From Blautia glucerasea (GTDB lineage: Bacteria > Bacillota > Clostridia > Lachnospirales > Lachnospiraceae): a DNA stretch of 64,000 nt. This document shows, piece by piece, positions 37,573 to 46,758 of the stretch (the stretch's first letter is position 1; every line of letters begins with the position of its first letter). Location of the stretch: contig NZ_JAAITU010000001.1 in NCBI RefSeq assembly GCF_013304385.1, positions 124,001 through 188,000 of the forward strand, written 5' to 3'. Both the position numbers and the translations under genes were made by a program. The notes under the pieces are model-generated. The model saw nothing but the letters and a program-made list of their open reading frames with translations, did no database searches and was not told the origin of the DNA.

Positions 37573-39129
37573 ATGCTTAAAGGAATTGATGTAAGTTACC
37601 ACCAGGGAAAGGTGGATTTCAAAAAAGTAAAACAATCGGGCATTGATTTTGTTGTTCTGAGATCCAGTTATCGCAAGACAGCGGATACAAAATTCTTTGA
37701 ATATGTTAAAGCCTGTCGTGAAGCTGGTCTTAAAATTTTAGGCGTATATCATTTTATCTACGCCTTAAATGAAGATCAGGCGTTGGAAGAGGCAAAGTTC
37801 TGTCTGGCGCAGATCCGTAAGGCTGGGCTATCCAGAGATGTAATGGTGTTCGCGGATTTTGAGTACGATTCCGTAGCTAAAGCTAAGAAAGCAGGCGTTG
37901 TGCTCAGAGCAGAGCAATGCAACAAATTCACAACAATTTTTTGTGAGTACATGAAAGAAAAAGGATACACTGCAGGGATCTATGCAAATATCGATTTCTA
38001 TAAGAACTGGTATGCGACGAATGTTATTAAACGGTGGCCAGTATGGCTGGCTGATTATTCAGGCGGTCCGGATTTCGATTGTATTATGCAGCAATTCACA
38101 AGTTCTGGAAAGGTGAATGGTATTTCCGGAAATGTGGATATGAACTATTACTATGGAAGGAGTCCGGAAACTGTGAGTAAAACAAGATCGAGACAGGCAG
38201 TTGTTGATTTAATCACTTCCTGGGAAGGAAGAAACGAAGCGGATGGAAGTCATAAGTACATTATAGACATTTACAATTCGTACACTGGCAAGTTACCTAG
38301 AGGCGTAAAGATGCAGTACGATTGGGCTTGGTGTGCATGTAGTTGGTCTGCAATAGCGATTAAGCTTGGATATACGGATATTATGCCAATTGAGATAAGT
38401 TGCAACGAATTGATTAAGGCTGCAAAAGAAATGGGATGTTGGGTTGAAAACGATGCCTACGTCGCAAATCCTGGAGATGGCATTGTATATGATTGGCAAG
38501 ACAGTGGCATTGGCGATAACACCGGAGTGCCCGATCACATTGGAACCATCATCGAAGTATACAAAGATGCCGGATATTACGTTGTGATGGAAGGAAACTA
38601 TAAAGATTCTGTCAAGAAACGGACCATTTCCTTCAATGGTAAGTATATTAGAGGTTTCATCACGCCTAAATACACCGATGACTCTATTGTTCAGCCACAG
38701 CAAACTTCCAAGAAAGACGTGAATACAATTGCTAGGGAAGTAATCTCTGGTAAGTGGGGCACTGGTTCTGCTCGTAGGACTGCTTTGGAAGCGGCTGGAT
38801 ATGATTACACCAAGGTTCAAAAACGTGTCAATGAAATTCTTAACAGTACCGCTTCTTCGACAAAGAAAGAAGTGACAGCTACCTGCTTAGCCAAGTGGTT
38901 TAATGCGGAAGTAGCTGGGACATACACAGTAAAGGCGTCTGGCGGTCTTTATTGCAGGAATGATGCCGGAACAAACAAGAAAGCGCTAGTTCTTATACCA
39001 AACGGAACAAAGGTTCGGTGCTACGGATACTACAGCAAATTTAATGGGGTTCGGTGGTTATATGTGCAGTTTACATTAAACGGTATTAAATACACTGGAT
39101 TCTGTTCAAATGTGTATCTGAAAAAATAG
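37573..39129 (+). CDS. Endolysin: GH25 muramidase, CHAP-like, Cpl-7-like and SH3 domains
   Basis: 518 aa; ATG 37573 after GAGAGGGTAACGAG. (1) GH25 lysozyme, about 1-190: GIDVSYHQGKVDF and MVFADFEYD with the acidic catalytic residues. (2) CHAP-like amidase/endopeptidase, about 205-365: DWAWCACSWSAIAIKLG (Cys) and PDHIGTIIEV (His). (3) A Cpl-7-like cell-wall repeat (TIAREVISGKWGTGSARRTA). (4) A C-terminal SH3-type domain (GGLYCRNDAGTNKKALVLIP). It cuts both glycan and peptide bonds of the wall. It lies among tail genes, far from the holin. Confidence 0.88.
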   Translation: MLKGIDVSYHQGKVDFKKVKQSGIDFVVLRSSYRKTADTKFFEYVKACREAGLKILGVYHFIYALNEDQALEEAKFCLAQIRKAGLSRDVMVFADFEYDSVAKAKKAGVVLRAEQCNKFTTIFCEYMKEKGYTAGIYANIDFYKNWYATNVIKRWPVWLADYSGGPDFDCIMQQFTSSGKVNGISGNVDMNYYYGRSPETVSKTRSRQAVVDLITSWEGRNEADGSHKYIIDIYNSYTGKLPRGVKMQYDWAWCACSWSAIAIKLGYTDIMPIEISCNELIKAAKEMGCWVENDAYVANPGDGIVYDWQDSGIGDNTGVPDHIGTIIEVYKDAGYYVVMEGNYKDSVKKRTISFNGKYIRGFITPKYTDDSIVQPQQTSKKDVNTIAREVISGKWGTGSARRTALEAAGYDYTKVQKRVNEILNSTASSTKKEVTATCLAKWFNAEVAGTYTVKASGGLYCRNDAGTNKKALVLIPNGTKVRCYGYYSKFNGVRWLYVQFTLNGIKYTGFCSNVYLKK

Positions 39130-39140
39130 GAGAAAAGCTT

Positions 39141-39518
39141 ATGATAAGTTTCAGACAAAAGGGCGATTTCTCGAAGCTTTCCCGATACATCGAAAAAGCT
39201 AGAGAGGCCGCAAAGATCGGCATACTTGATAAGTACGGCCGTGAAGGAGTGGCAGCCCTGGCGTCTGCTACTCCTGTCAAGACTGGTAAAACAGCTAGTT
39301 CTTGGGTGTATGAGATAAAACGTCAAAATGGATCCGTTTCAATAGTATTCAAGAATACAAACATAGTGAACGGTGTTCCAATCGCCATCATATTACAGTA
39401 TGGACATGGAACAGGAACCGGAGGCTGGGTCGAAGGAAGAGATTACATCAATCCTGCGATTCAGCCTATTTTTGACGAAATTGCAAATAAGGCTTGGCGG
39501 GAGGTGACTAAAGCATGA
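39141..39518 (+). CDS. HK97 gp10-like tail completion protein
   Basis: 125 aa. REGVAALASATPVKTGKTAS, SWVYEIKRQNGSVSIVFKNT and the late YGHGTGTGGWVEGRDYI are the HK97 gp10 signature: a small beta protein at the head-tail junction. Its place between endolysin and tape measure is unusual. It overlaps the tape measure start by 4 nt. Confidence 0.85.
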   Translation: MISFRQKGDFSKLSRYIEKAREAAKIGILDKYGREGVAALASATPVKTGKTASSWVYEIKRQNGSVSIVFKNTNIVNGVPIAIILQYGHGTGTGGWVEGRDYINPAIQPIFDEIANKAWREVTKA

Positions 39519-42500
39519 GTAATGTTGTCGACGAAAGAGTTGTGGAGATGCGGTTTGACAACCAGCAGTTTGAGAAGAACGCTAAGGAAAGTATGTCAAC
39601 CATCGACAAACTAAAAGACAAGCTCAAATTTGACAATGTCGCTAAAGGAATGGGAGCTGTTGATGATGCTATAAAAAAGGTCGACTTTTCCAAAATGTCA
39701 AACGGGGTTGAAACCGTTCAGGCTAAATTTTCGGCATTAGAAGTAATGGGCGTTACTGCTATAGCAAATATAACCAATGACGCCGTTAATGCTGGAAAAA
39801 GAATTGTATCGGCATTAACCATTGATCCGATTAGCTCTGGTTTCAAAGAATATGAAACACAGATTAATGCTGTACAAACAATTCTAGCCAATACATCAAA
39901 CAAAGGAACCACCCTTGATCAGGTTAATCAGGCATTGGATGAGTTGAATCATTATGCTGACTTGACTATTTACAATTTTACAGAGATGACCAGAAACATT
40001 GGTACGTTTACCGCAGCTGGCGTTGATTTGAACACATCTGTGTCAGCCATTCAGGGTATTGCTAACGTTGCAGCCATTTCAGGTTCAACGTCACAACAGG
40101 CATCCGTAGCGATGTATCAGCTTTCACAGGCATTGGCCGCTGGAAGTGTAAAGCTTCAAGACTGGAACTCAGTTGTAAATGCCGGTATGGGTGGTGAAAT
40201 CTTTCAGAACGCTTTGCGTGAAACGTCCGAATTACTTGGCACGGGTGCCGAAGAAGCAATTAAAGCCGAGGGATCATTCAGAGAGTCATTGTCAAAGGGA
40301 TGGCTTACCGCCGAAGTATTGACCGAAACGCTCAAGAAGTTTACCACATCCGGAGCAAATGAGTATGTGGCAAAATACACCGGTTTGTCTAAAGAAGCGG
40401 TCAGTGCAGCTCTTGATGAAGCGAAAGCACAGTATGGTGAAGCCGATGCTATTAATGAAGCATCGAAAGCTTTGGCTGAGAAAACCGGTAAGAATGAAGA
40501 AGAAATCAAATCCATCTTGAACATGGCGAAAACGTCAGAAGATGCTGCTACTAAAGTTAAGACATTCTCTCAGTTGTGGGATACCTTAAAAGAAGCGGCC
40601 CAATCAGGTTGGACACAGACTTGGGAAATTCTTATCGGAGACTTTGAAGAATCGAAAGAACTACTCACATCTATTTCTGATGCCGTAAGTAATGTTATCA
40701 ACAAGATGTCTGAGCGAAGGAATAATATACTCGAAAGTGCGATGACGTCTAGCTGGGACAAGCTTATTCATAAAATTAACGAAGCTGGGGCTACAACTGA
40801 AACTTTCGAGGATAAGTTAAAGCAGACGCTCGAAAAACATGGAAAAAATGTTGACGACTTAACGAAAGAATATGGTTCTCTTCAGAAAGCATTCCAGTCT
40901 GGCGCGGTATCTTCGGATTTGCTAAAAGAAGCGATTGATGGACTAAGCGGATCTTTAACTGATTTAAGTGGCATTAAGGATACTTTGAAATTTGGATCAA
41001 CAGGTGACGATGTTAAGAAAGCACAGCAGGCTTTGCTCGACCTGGGGTACACATTAGATAATTTTGGTGTTGATGGAATTATCGGAAGTGAGACAACAGC
41101 CGCGATTAAAGCATTCCAGGAAGCAAATGGATTAACCGTTGACGGAATCATCGGACCCGATACACTTTCTGCATTACAAGGAGCATCCTCATCTTCGTTT
41201 GAACTGAAGGAAAATGTTGACGACCTAATAGCAGGTGTGGATAAGCTTGGTGGAAGAGAAGCATTAATCGAATCGTTCAAAAACATTATCAAAGCAATTG
41301 GTGAAATTCTTGCACCGATAAAGGGTGCGTGGGAAGAGATATTTCCACCGAAAACAACCGAAGAGGCTGCTAATCAGCTTAAATCACTAATCGACAAGTT
41401 TCATGATTTTACTGAGACTTTACATATAAGTGATGAAACTGCCGGAGAAATTAAAGATACCTTTAAAGGATTATTTGCCATTTTGGATATTATTCGGTCA
41501 ATTATTTCCGGAGGAGTTAAAGCAGCATTCAGTGGGCTGAAGACAGTTTCTGGAGCACTCAAAATTGATATACTGGGGATCACTGCAAGTGTCGGAAGAG
41601 CAATTTCAGCATTCCGGGACTTTTTATTTAGCAATAATCTGATAACCTCCGGTTTTAAATTGTTGGGTGAGGGCATTAAAACTGTCGTAAAAGCGTTCCA
41701 GGATCTATATAACTGGTTCATACAGATACCGCAGGTACAGAGCTTCTTTGAGAATTTAAAGAATATAGATTTAACGGAAGTCGGCACAAACATCATCGCA
41801 GGATTAAAAAATGGTCTTAGCGGAGGAATCTCTGCTATTCCAGGAATGATGATCAATCTCGGCACGAGTATAATTAATGCGATAAAAGATGTATTAGGTA
41901 TACACTCGCCAAGTACCGAAATGGAGAGCGTTGGAGAGTTCATTATCGAGGGTTTGGTGAACGGACTTCATAATGGATTTTCGAAAGTTGTCGAAGTCAT
42001 CAAGGATTTAGCGACTAAAGTAAAAAAGACTTTCAATGATGTTGACTTTGAAAAAGTATTTGAAGTCGGTATGAGCATAGGCTCAATGACCATCATCAAC
42101 AAAATAGCCAAAGCAATTAAGAATTTTTCAGAGCCATTTGAGGGGTTAAACGATATTTTTTCAGGTACTGGAGATGTTCTGGAATCTGTCAGCAAAACTA
42201 TCAAGAAATCCACAAAATCTGTGAATAAAATTCTTAAATCGGTTAGTGGGCTGATTAAAGATCTTGGTAAGTCATTAACCAGACTTTCAAAGAGCTTTTC
42301 AAAAGTTCTAAAGGCTTCTGCATTTGAGAAGAAAGCTAACGGTATAAAGAAATTGGCCGTATCTTTACTGATTCTCGTTGGAGCATTGTATATTCTTGCT
42401 CAAATCGACACTGACACATTGTGGAATTCCGTCCTCGTATTAGGCGCATTGGCAGGCATTCTCGTTGGTTTAGCGTTGGCGATGAATAAGGTTGAGGGTG

Positions 42501-45500
42501 CGTCAGCATCATTGAGCCTTAAAGACAAAGGAATAAATATAGAAGGTCTTAAAGCTGGATTAGTCGGAATTGGTATGGCGCTGCTTTTGGTGGCTGCAAC
42601 GGTTAAGCTAATGGGCTCTATGGATCCTGAAGAAGCGATACGTGGATTCATCGGACTTGCCGGTATTATTGCAGCAATTTCAGCAGTGTTTATAGCGTAC
42701 GGCTTAGCTGTGCGTGGGAAAGCCGCAAAGAATATTGACAAAGCCGGAAAAATGATCAAGAAGATGGCATGGACAATGTTACTTATCATTGGCGTGATAA
42801 AGTTGGTGGGCTTTCTTAAAGCTGAAGAAATCATTAAAGGTGCTGCTTTCATGGCCGGCTTCATCGTTTTCGTCGGTCTTTTAAGCCTTGTTACGAGAAA
42901 GTCCGGGAAACATATCGATAAGTTAGGTGGCATGTTGGTCAAAATGGTTATCGCAATGGCCTTATTAGTTGGTGTTGTAAAACTAATTGGCAAGCTAAGC
43001 TTAGGCGAGATGGGGAAAGGTGCACTTTTCGCAGCTGGTTTTCTCCTGTTTGTCGTAGCCTTGAAGAAAGCTGTGACTACCACGAATAGTGGAGAAATGG
43101 CCAAGCTTGGCGGCTTACTTCTCTCCATGTCCGTAGCTATGGCATTGATGGTTGGCGTTGTAGCACTCGTCAATCTCATGTCTGTAGGCGAGCTTATCAA
43201 GGGCGCAGCCGCGATTGTCGTGTTCGGTGCACTGATGATCGCAATGGTCAAATCGGTAAAAGATATAGGTCCGGACGCTCCGAAGATGGCGGCAACACTG
43301 ATCGCAATGTCTACTGCAATCGGAATTATGGCAGGTATAGCCGTACTCCTCAGCATGGTAAAAACAGAGGATTTAATTAAGGGTATCGCTGCCGTTGGTG
43401 CGTTGAGTGCTATTCTTGCGCTGATGATAGTTGCCACGAGGGGAGCGCAGAAATGCGTTGGTAATATCGTAGCGATGACTGTCGCTATCGGCGTCATGGT
43501 CGGTGCTCTGGCAATATTGTCGCTTATTGAGCCAACTCGTCTGGCTGGAGCAGTAGCAGCCCTTGGAATCATGATGGGTATGTTTGCTCTCATGACAAAA
43601 GCATCCGGTTCTACGAATGGCTCCATTAAATCGGTTGCGAGTATGCTTCTTGTGGTAGTTGGACTCGCAGCTGTCATTTATGCGCTTGATAAGCTGGATT
43701 GTAAAACTACTTTAAAGACTGTTGTTTCATTATCAGTCTTAATGCTGGCGTTGGCCAAAGTTACAAAGATTGTAGCAAAAGCCGGAAACGTAAGCAAATC
43801 AGCGATGGTGTCAATGGCCGTCATGGCAGGCATCATGCTTGGCGTTGGAGTTGTTCTTGGGATACTCAATAAGTTTGACCTCAACACTTCTCTTGAAACT
43901 GCGATTGCGTTATCTACAGTGATGATTGCTCTGTCTACAGCAGCACTTATCGCAAGTAAGATAGGGGCAATTGGATCTGCTTCGGTGACTGGTGCGGGGA
44001 AGATGATTCTCATGATTGCGGGAATAGGTACGCTTCTCACAGCTGTCGCTGGATTGATTGGACTTATTCCAGGAGCGGAGGAGTTCTTGGATAAGGGAGT
44101 CACAATTTTAGCAAAAATCGGAACCGGCCTTGGCGAGTTCTTCGGCAGTATCATCAGTGGTTTTGCAACCGGTCTTACGAACGATCTTCCGAAGTTAAGT
44201 GAAAATCTTACTAAGTTCGTCAACGGTTTCAAAGACATAGACAGCTCCGCTTTAGCTGGAGTGAAGACTTTAGCAGACGTTATTCTTGAGGTCGCTGGTG
44301 CTGAGATTTTAGGAGGCATCTCAAGATTCCTTAATTTTGGCATGAGTCCAATGGAGTCTTTTGCTAATGAGATTGGCATATTTGTGGATGCTATGAGTGA
44401 AGTTTCCGATAAACTTAGCGGAAATAATATTAATGTTGCTGCTTTAACCGGCATTGCAATGATTGGTCAAATATTCGCTAGTTTGCAGAAAAATATCGAT
44501 CCGAGCGGTGGGCTGAAACAGCTAATCACTGGGTCAAGAGATTTGGGCGACTTCGGCGAACAGATTAAGAAATACGCGAGACAGATCAATATTGCAGCAA
44601 AAGCTGTATCTAAAATTTCTGCTGACGGACTTACTAACCTTGGTGCCATTGCTACCATAGGTACTGCATTTGCGGATTTACAGGGTAGTATACAGTACAC
44701 CGATGGGTTAGTTACCAAATTAGCGGAAAAAGATCTTGGTTCTTTTGGTGTGCAGATAGCAAAATATGCGTTGAATATGACTATCGCAGCCGCAGCTACA
44801 TCTATTATTTCTGCTGACGGACTTACTAACCTTGAGGCCATTGCTACTATAGGTACTGCGTTTTCGGATTTGCAAGGGAGTATACAGTACACGGATGGAT
44901 TAGTTACAAAATTAGCGGAAAAAGATCTTGGTTCTTTTGGCGGACAAATTTCTAAATATGCTTTTAATATGGCAGCAGCTGCTTTGGGTGTTGCTCTCAT
45001 ACCTGACAACGGATTAAATAATTTAACAACCATCGCCGATCTTGGTACAGCATTCTCGGATTTGCAAGGGAGTATACAGTACACGGATGGGTTAGTTACT
45101 GCACTTAAAGAGAAGAAGGATCTTGGTTCGTTCGGTAAACAGGTTGCTGAATATGCTAAAAGCATAAAAGACGCTTCGGATGAACTTGGTAAAGAAAAGA
45201 TCAACGAAGATGCTATACAGTCAGCAGCTAACGCGGGAACATTTCTCTCAGACCTTCAAAAAGCTCTTCCAAAGGAAGACTGGTTCGATGGATCTATTGA
45301 TCTGGGTACGTTTGGTAATCGTATAGAATCATTCGGTCAAGCCATCGGCACTCTCGATGATTTTTCAAAATCTGCCAACATGGAGAATATGCAAAAATCC
45401 GTGGAACTTGGCGAAAAGATGGCTAAGCTAGCACAGAGTTTAACTGGTATCACCGTAGCTGAAACGGATCAGTGGCAGTTTATCAGGGATTTTGGGCAGG

Positions 45501-46756
45501 CAATAAGTGACTATAATGATAAAATATCCGGAATAAATATCGGTGATTTATACACGTCATCTCAAACGGCTGTAAACCTAAAGACTATTCTGGATGGGCT
45601 TGGTAATTTCGACTCTGGCGCAGTGGACAATTTCAAAATCGACCCAATTGGTCAGAAGCTCAAAACATATTCGGAAAACGTTTCTGGTATTGATGCACAG
45701 AAAACGACAGCGTCAATCGCTATAGCGGTAAAGCTTGCAACATTCATCAATGGATTATCGTCCATCGATACAAGTGGGGTTGGTAGATTTACTGATTCCG
45801 TATCATCTCTTGGCGATGCTCAAGTGGATAAATTCACAAACGCCTTTAACGATAAAGGAAGCGAGGCAACCAAAGCCGGAAGCTCACTCGTGACTTCTCT
45901 CAGTAAAGGAATATCGTCCAAGTCCCCAAGTCTTACACGTTCTGCATCAAACATCATCACCGCAATTCTGCGAACTATCTCAGGCAAAACTCAGAATTTC
46001 AGAACAGTGGGAAGTACATTAATGAATACTTTCGCTAATGGTTTGACGGCTCGTAGACCACAGGCTGTGGATTCAATGTCAAGAAGTGCTAACGCTGCGA
46101 TGAAAGCGGTACGAGATAATTTTGATGGTTTTAAAAGCGCCGGTATTTATCTCGGCGATGGTTTCGTACAGGGAATCAATGCTAGACAGAAACTGGCGTA
46201 TGACGCAGGTTATGCTCTTGGTCTAAAAGCAAAACAGGGCGAAGCCAAAGCGACCGCAACCCATTCACCATCGAGAGAAATGATTAAAGCCGGTAAATAC
46301 TTTGGCGATGGTCTGGTTATTGGTATCAATTCGAGAGAAAACGCTGCCGAGAAAGCTGGCGGTTCACTTGGAACTGTCGCTACTAAAGGCGTTTCTAACG
46401 CTATTAGCAGAGTTAGTGAATTGATCAGTTCCGGTATGGATTCGACACCTACAATTCGTCCTGTTATGGATTTAGGTAATGTCCAGACCGGTATCGACGC
46501 AATTAGCGGAATGTTCAACAATACATCGTTTGATGCATCGGCAAACATTGGCGCCATCGGTTCAATGATGGATGACAGACGTCAAAATGGAGTAAACGAC
46601 GATGTTGTGAATGCAATCGAACGACTAAATAAAGGTCTTAGTGGTCTTAATAGACCATCTTATAACATCAATGGGGTTACGTATGATAACGGCAGCGAGA
46701 TTTCCGAAGCTGTCGAAACACTCGTACGTGCCGCACGGATAGAAAGGAGGCGATAG
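39515..46756 (+). CDS. Tape measure protein
   Basis: 2413 aa, giving a tail of some hundreds of nm by the usual length rule. N-terminal part: VVEMRFDNQQFEKNAKESMS and the minor tail domain with AGVDLNTSVSAIQGIANVAA. Residues about 490-557 form a peptidoglycan-binding type 1 domain (DVKKAQQALLDLGYTLDNFG; VDGIIGPDTLSALQ). A long series of hydrophobic segments lies at about 940-1550. Three near-identical 64-residue repeats are at 44618-45196, within a longer run of degenerate ones. The C-terminus has HSPSREM motifs. It sets tail length and helps DNA pass the envelope. Confidence 0.93.
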   Translation: MSNVVDERVVEMRFDNQQFEKNAKESMSTIDKLKDKLKFDNVAKGMGAVDDAIKKVDFSKMSNGVETVQAKFSALEVMGVTAIANITNDAVNAGKRIVSALTIDPISSGFKEYETQINAVQTILANTSNKGTTLDQVNQALDELNHYADLTIYNFTEMTRNIGTFTAAGVDLNTSVSAIQGIANVAAISGSTSQQASVAMYQLSQALAAGSVKLQDWNSVVNAGMGGEIFQNALRETSELLGTGAEEAIKAEGSFRESLSKGWLTAEVLTETLKKFTTSGANEYVAKYTGLSKEAVSAALDEAKAQYGEADAINEASKALAEKTGKNEEEIKSILNMAKTSEDAATKVKTFSQLWDTLKEAAQSGWTQTWEILIGDFEESKELLTSISDAVSNVINKMSERRNNILESAMTSSWDKLIHKINEAGATTETFEDKLKQTLEKHGKNVDDLTKEYGSLQKAFQSGAVSSDLLKEAIDGLSGSLTDLSGIKDTLKFGSTGDDVKKAQQALLDLGYTLDNFGVDGIIGSETTAAIKAFQEANGLTVDGIIGPDTLSALQGASSSSFELKENVDDLIAGVDKLGGREALIESFKNIIKAIGEILAPIKGAWEEIFPPKTTEEAANQLKSLIDKFHDFTETLHISDETAGEIKDTFKGLFAILDIIRSIISGGVKAAFSGLKTVSGALKIDILGITASVGRAISAFRDFLFSNNLITSGFKLLGEGIKTVVKAFQDLYNWFIQIPQVQSFFENLKNIDLTEVGTNIIAGLKNGLSGGISAIPGMMINLGTSIINAIKDVLGIHSPSTEMESVGEFIIEGLVNGLHNGFSKVVEVIKDLATKVKKTFNDVDFEKVFEVGMSIGSMTIINKIAKAIKNFSEPFEGLNDIFSGTGDVLESVSKTIKKSTKSVNKILKSVSGLIKDLGKSLTRLSKSFSKVLKASAFEKKANGIKKLAVSLLILVGALYILAQIDTDTLWNSVLVLGALAGILVGLALAMNKVEGASASLSLKDKGINIEGLKAGLVGIGMALLLVAATVKLMGSMDPEEAIRGFIGLAGIIAAISAVFIAYGLAVRGKAAKNIDKAGKMIKKMAWTMLLIIGVIKLVGFLKAEEIIKGAAFMAGFIVFVGLLSLVTRKSGKHIDKLGGMLVKMVIAMALLVGVVKLIGKLSLGEMGKGALFAAGFLLFVVALKKAVTTTNSGEMAKLGGLLLSMSVAMALMVGVVALVNLMSVGELIKGAAAIVVFGALMIAMVKSVKDIGPDAPKMAATLIAMSTAIGIMAGIAVLLSMVKTEDLIKGIAAVGALSAILALMIVATRGAQKCVGNIVAMTVAIGVMVGALAILSLIEPTRLAGAVAALGIMMGMFALMTKASGSTNGSIKSVASMLLVVVGLAAVIYALDKLDCKTTLKTVVSLSVLMLALAKVTKIVAKAGNVSKSAMVSMAVMAGIMLGVGVVLGILNKFDLNTSLETAIALSTVMIALSTAALIASKIGAIGSASVTGAGKMILMIAGIGTLLTAVAGLIGLIPGAEEFLDKGVTILAKIGTGLGEFFGSIISGFATGLTNDLPKLSENLTKFVNGFKDIDSSALAGVKTLADVILEVAGAEILGGISRFLNFGMSPMESFANEIGIFVDAMSEVSDKLSGNNINVAALTGIAMIGQIFASLQKNIDPSGGLKQLITGSRDLGDFGEQIKKYARQINIAAKAVSKISADGLTNLGAIATIGTAFADLQGSIQYTDGLVTKLAEKDLGSFGVQIAKYALNMTIAAAATSIISADGLTNLEAIATIGTAFSDLQGSIQYTDGLVTKLAEKDLGSFGGQISKYAFNMAAAALGVALIPDNGLNNLTTIADLGTAFSDLQGSIQYTDGLVTALKEKKDLGSFGKQVAEYAKSIKDASDELGKEKINEDAIQSAANAGTFLSDLQKALPKEDWFDGSIDLGTFGNRIESFGQAIGTLDDFSKSANMENMQKSVELGEKMAKLAQSLTGITVAETDQWQFIRDFGQAISDYNDKISGINIGDLYTSSQTAVNLKTILDGLGNFDSGAVDNFKIDPIGQKLKTYSENVSGIDAQKTTASIAIAVKLATFINGLSSIDTSGVGRFTDSVSSLGDAQVDKFTNAFNDKGSEATKAGSSLVTSLSKGISSKSPSLTRSASNIITAILRTISGKTQNFRTVGSTLMNTFANGLTARRPQAVDSMSRSANAAMKAVRDNFDGFKSAGIYLGDGFVQGINARQKLAYDAGYALGLKAKQGEAKATATHSPSREMIKAGKYFGDGLVIGINSRENAAEKAGGSLGTVATKGVSNAISRVSELISSGMDSTPTIRPVMDLGNVQTGIDAISGMFNNTSFDASANIGAIGSMMDDRRQNGVNDDVVNAIERLNKGLSGLNRPSYNINGVTYDNGSEISEAVETLVRAARIERRR
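44618..45196 (+). repeat. Tandem 192-bp repeats in the tape measure gene
   Basis: Units start at 44618, 44810 and 45002 and each code for 64 residues containing GTAFxDLQGSIQYTDGLVT. The third has one extra codon. Weaker copies lie on both sides. Confidence 0.85.
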
Positions 46757-46758
46757 GA

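Noticed and set aside
42400-45204. Long minus-strand frames (425, 258 and 245 aa) opposite the tape measure gene
   Set aside because: Low-complexity Ile/Ala/Pro/Ser-rich translations, no ribosome sites; they mirror the repetitive hydrophobic codons of the real gene.
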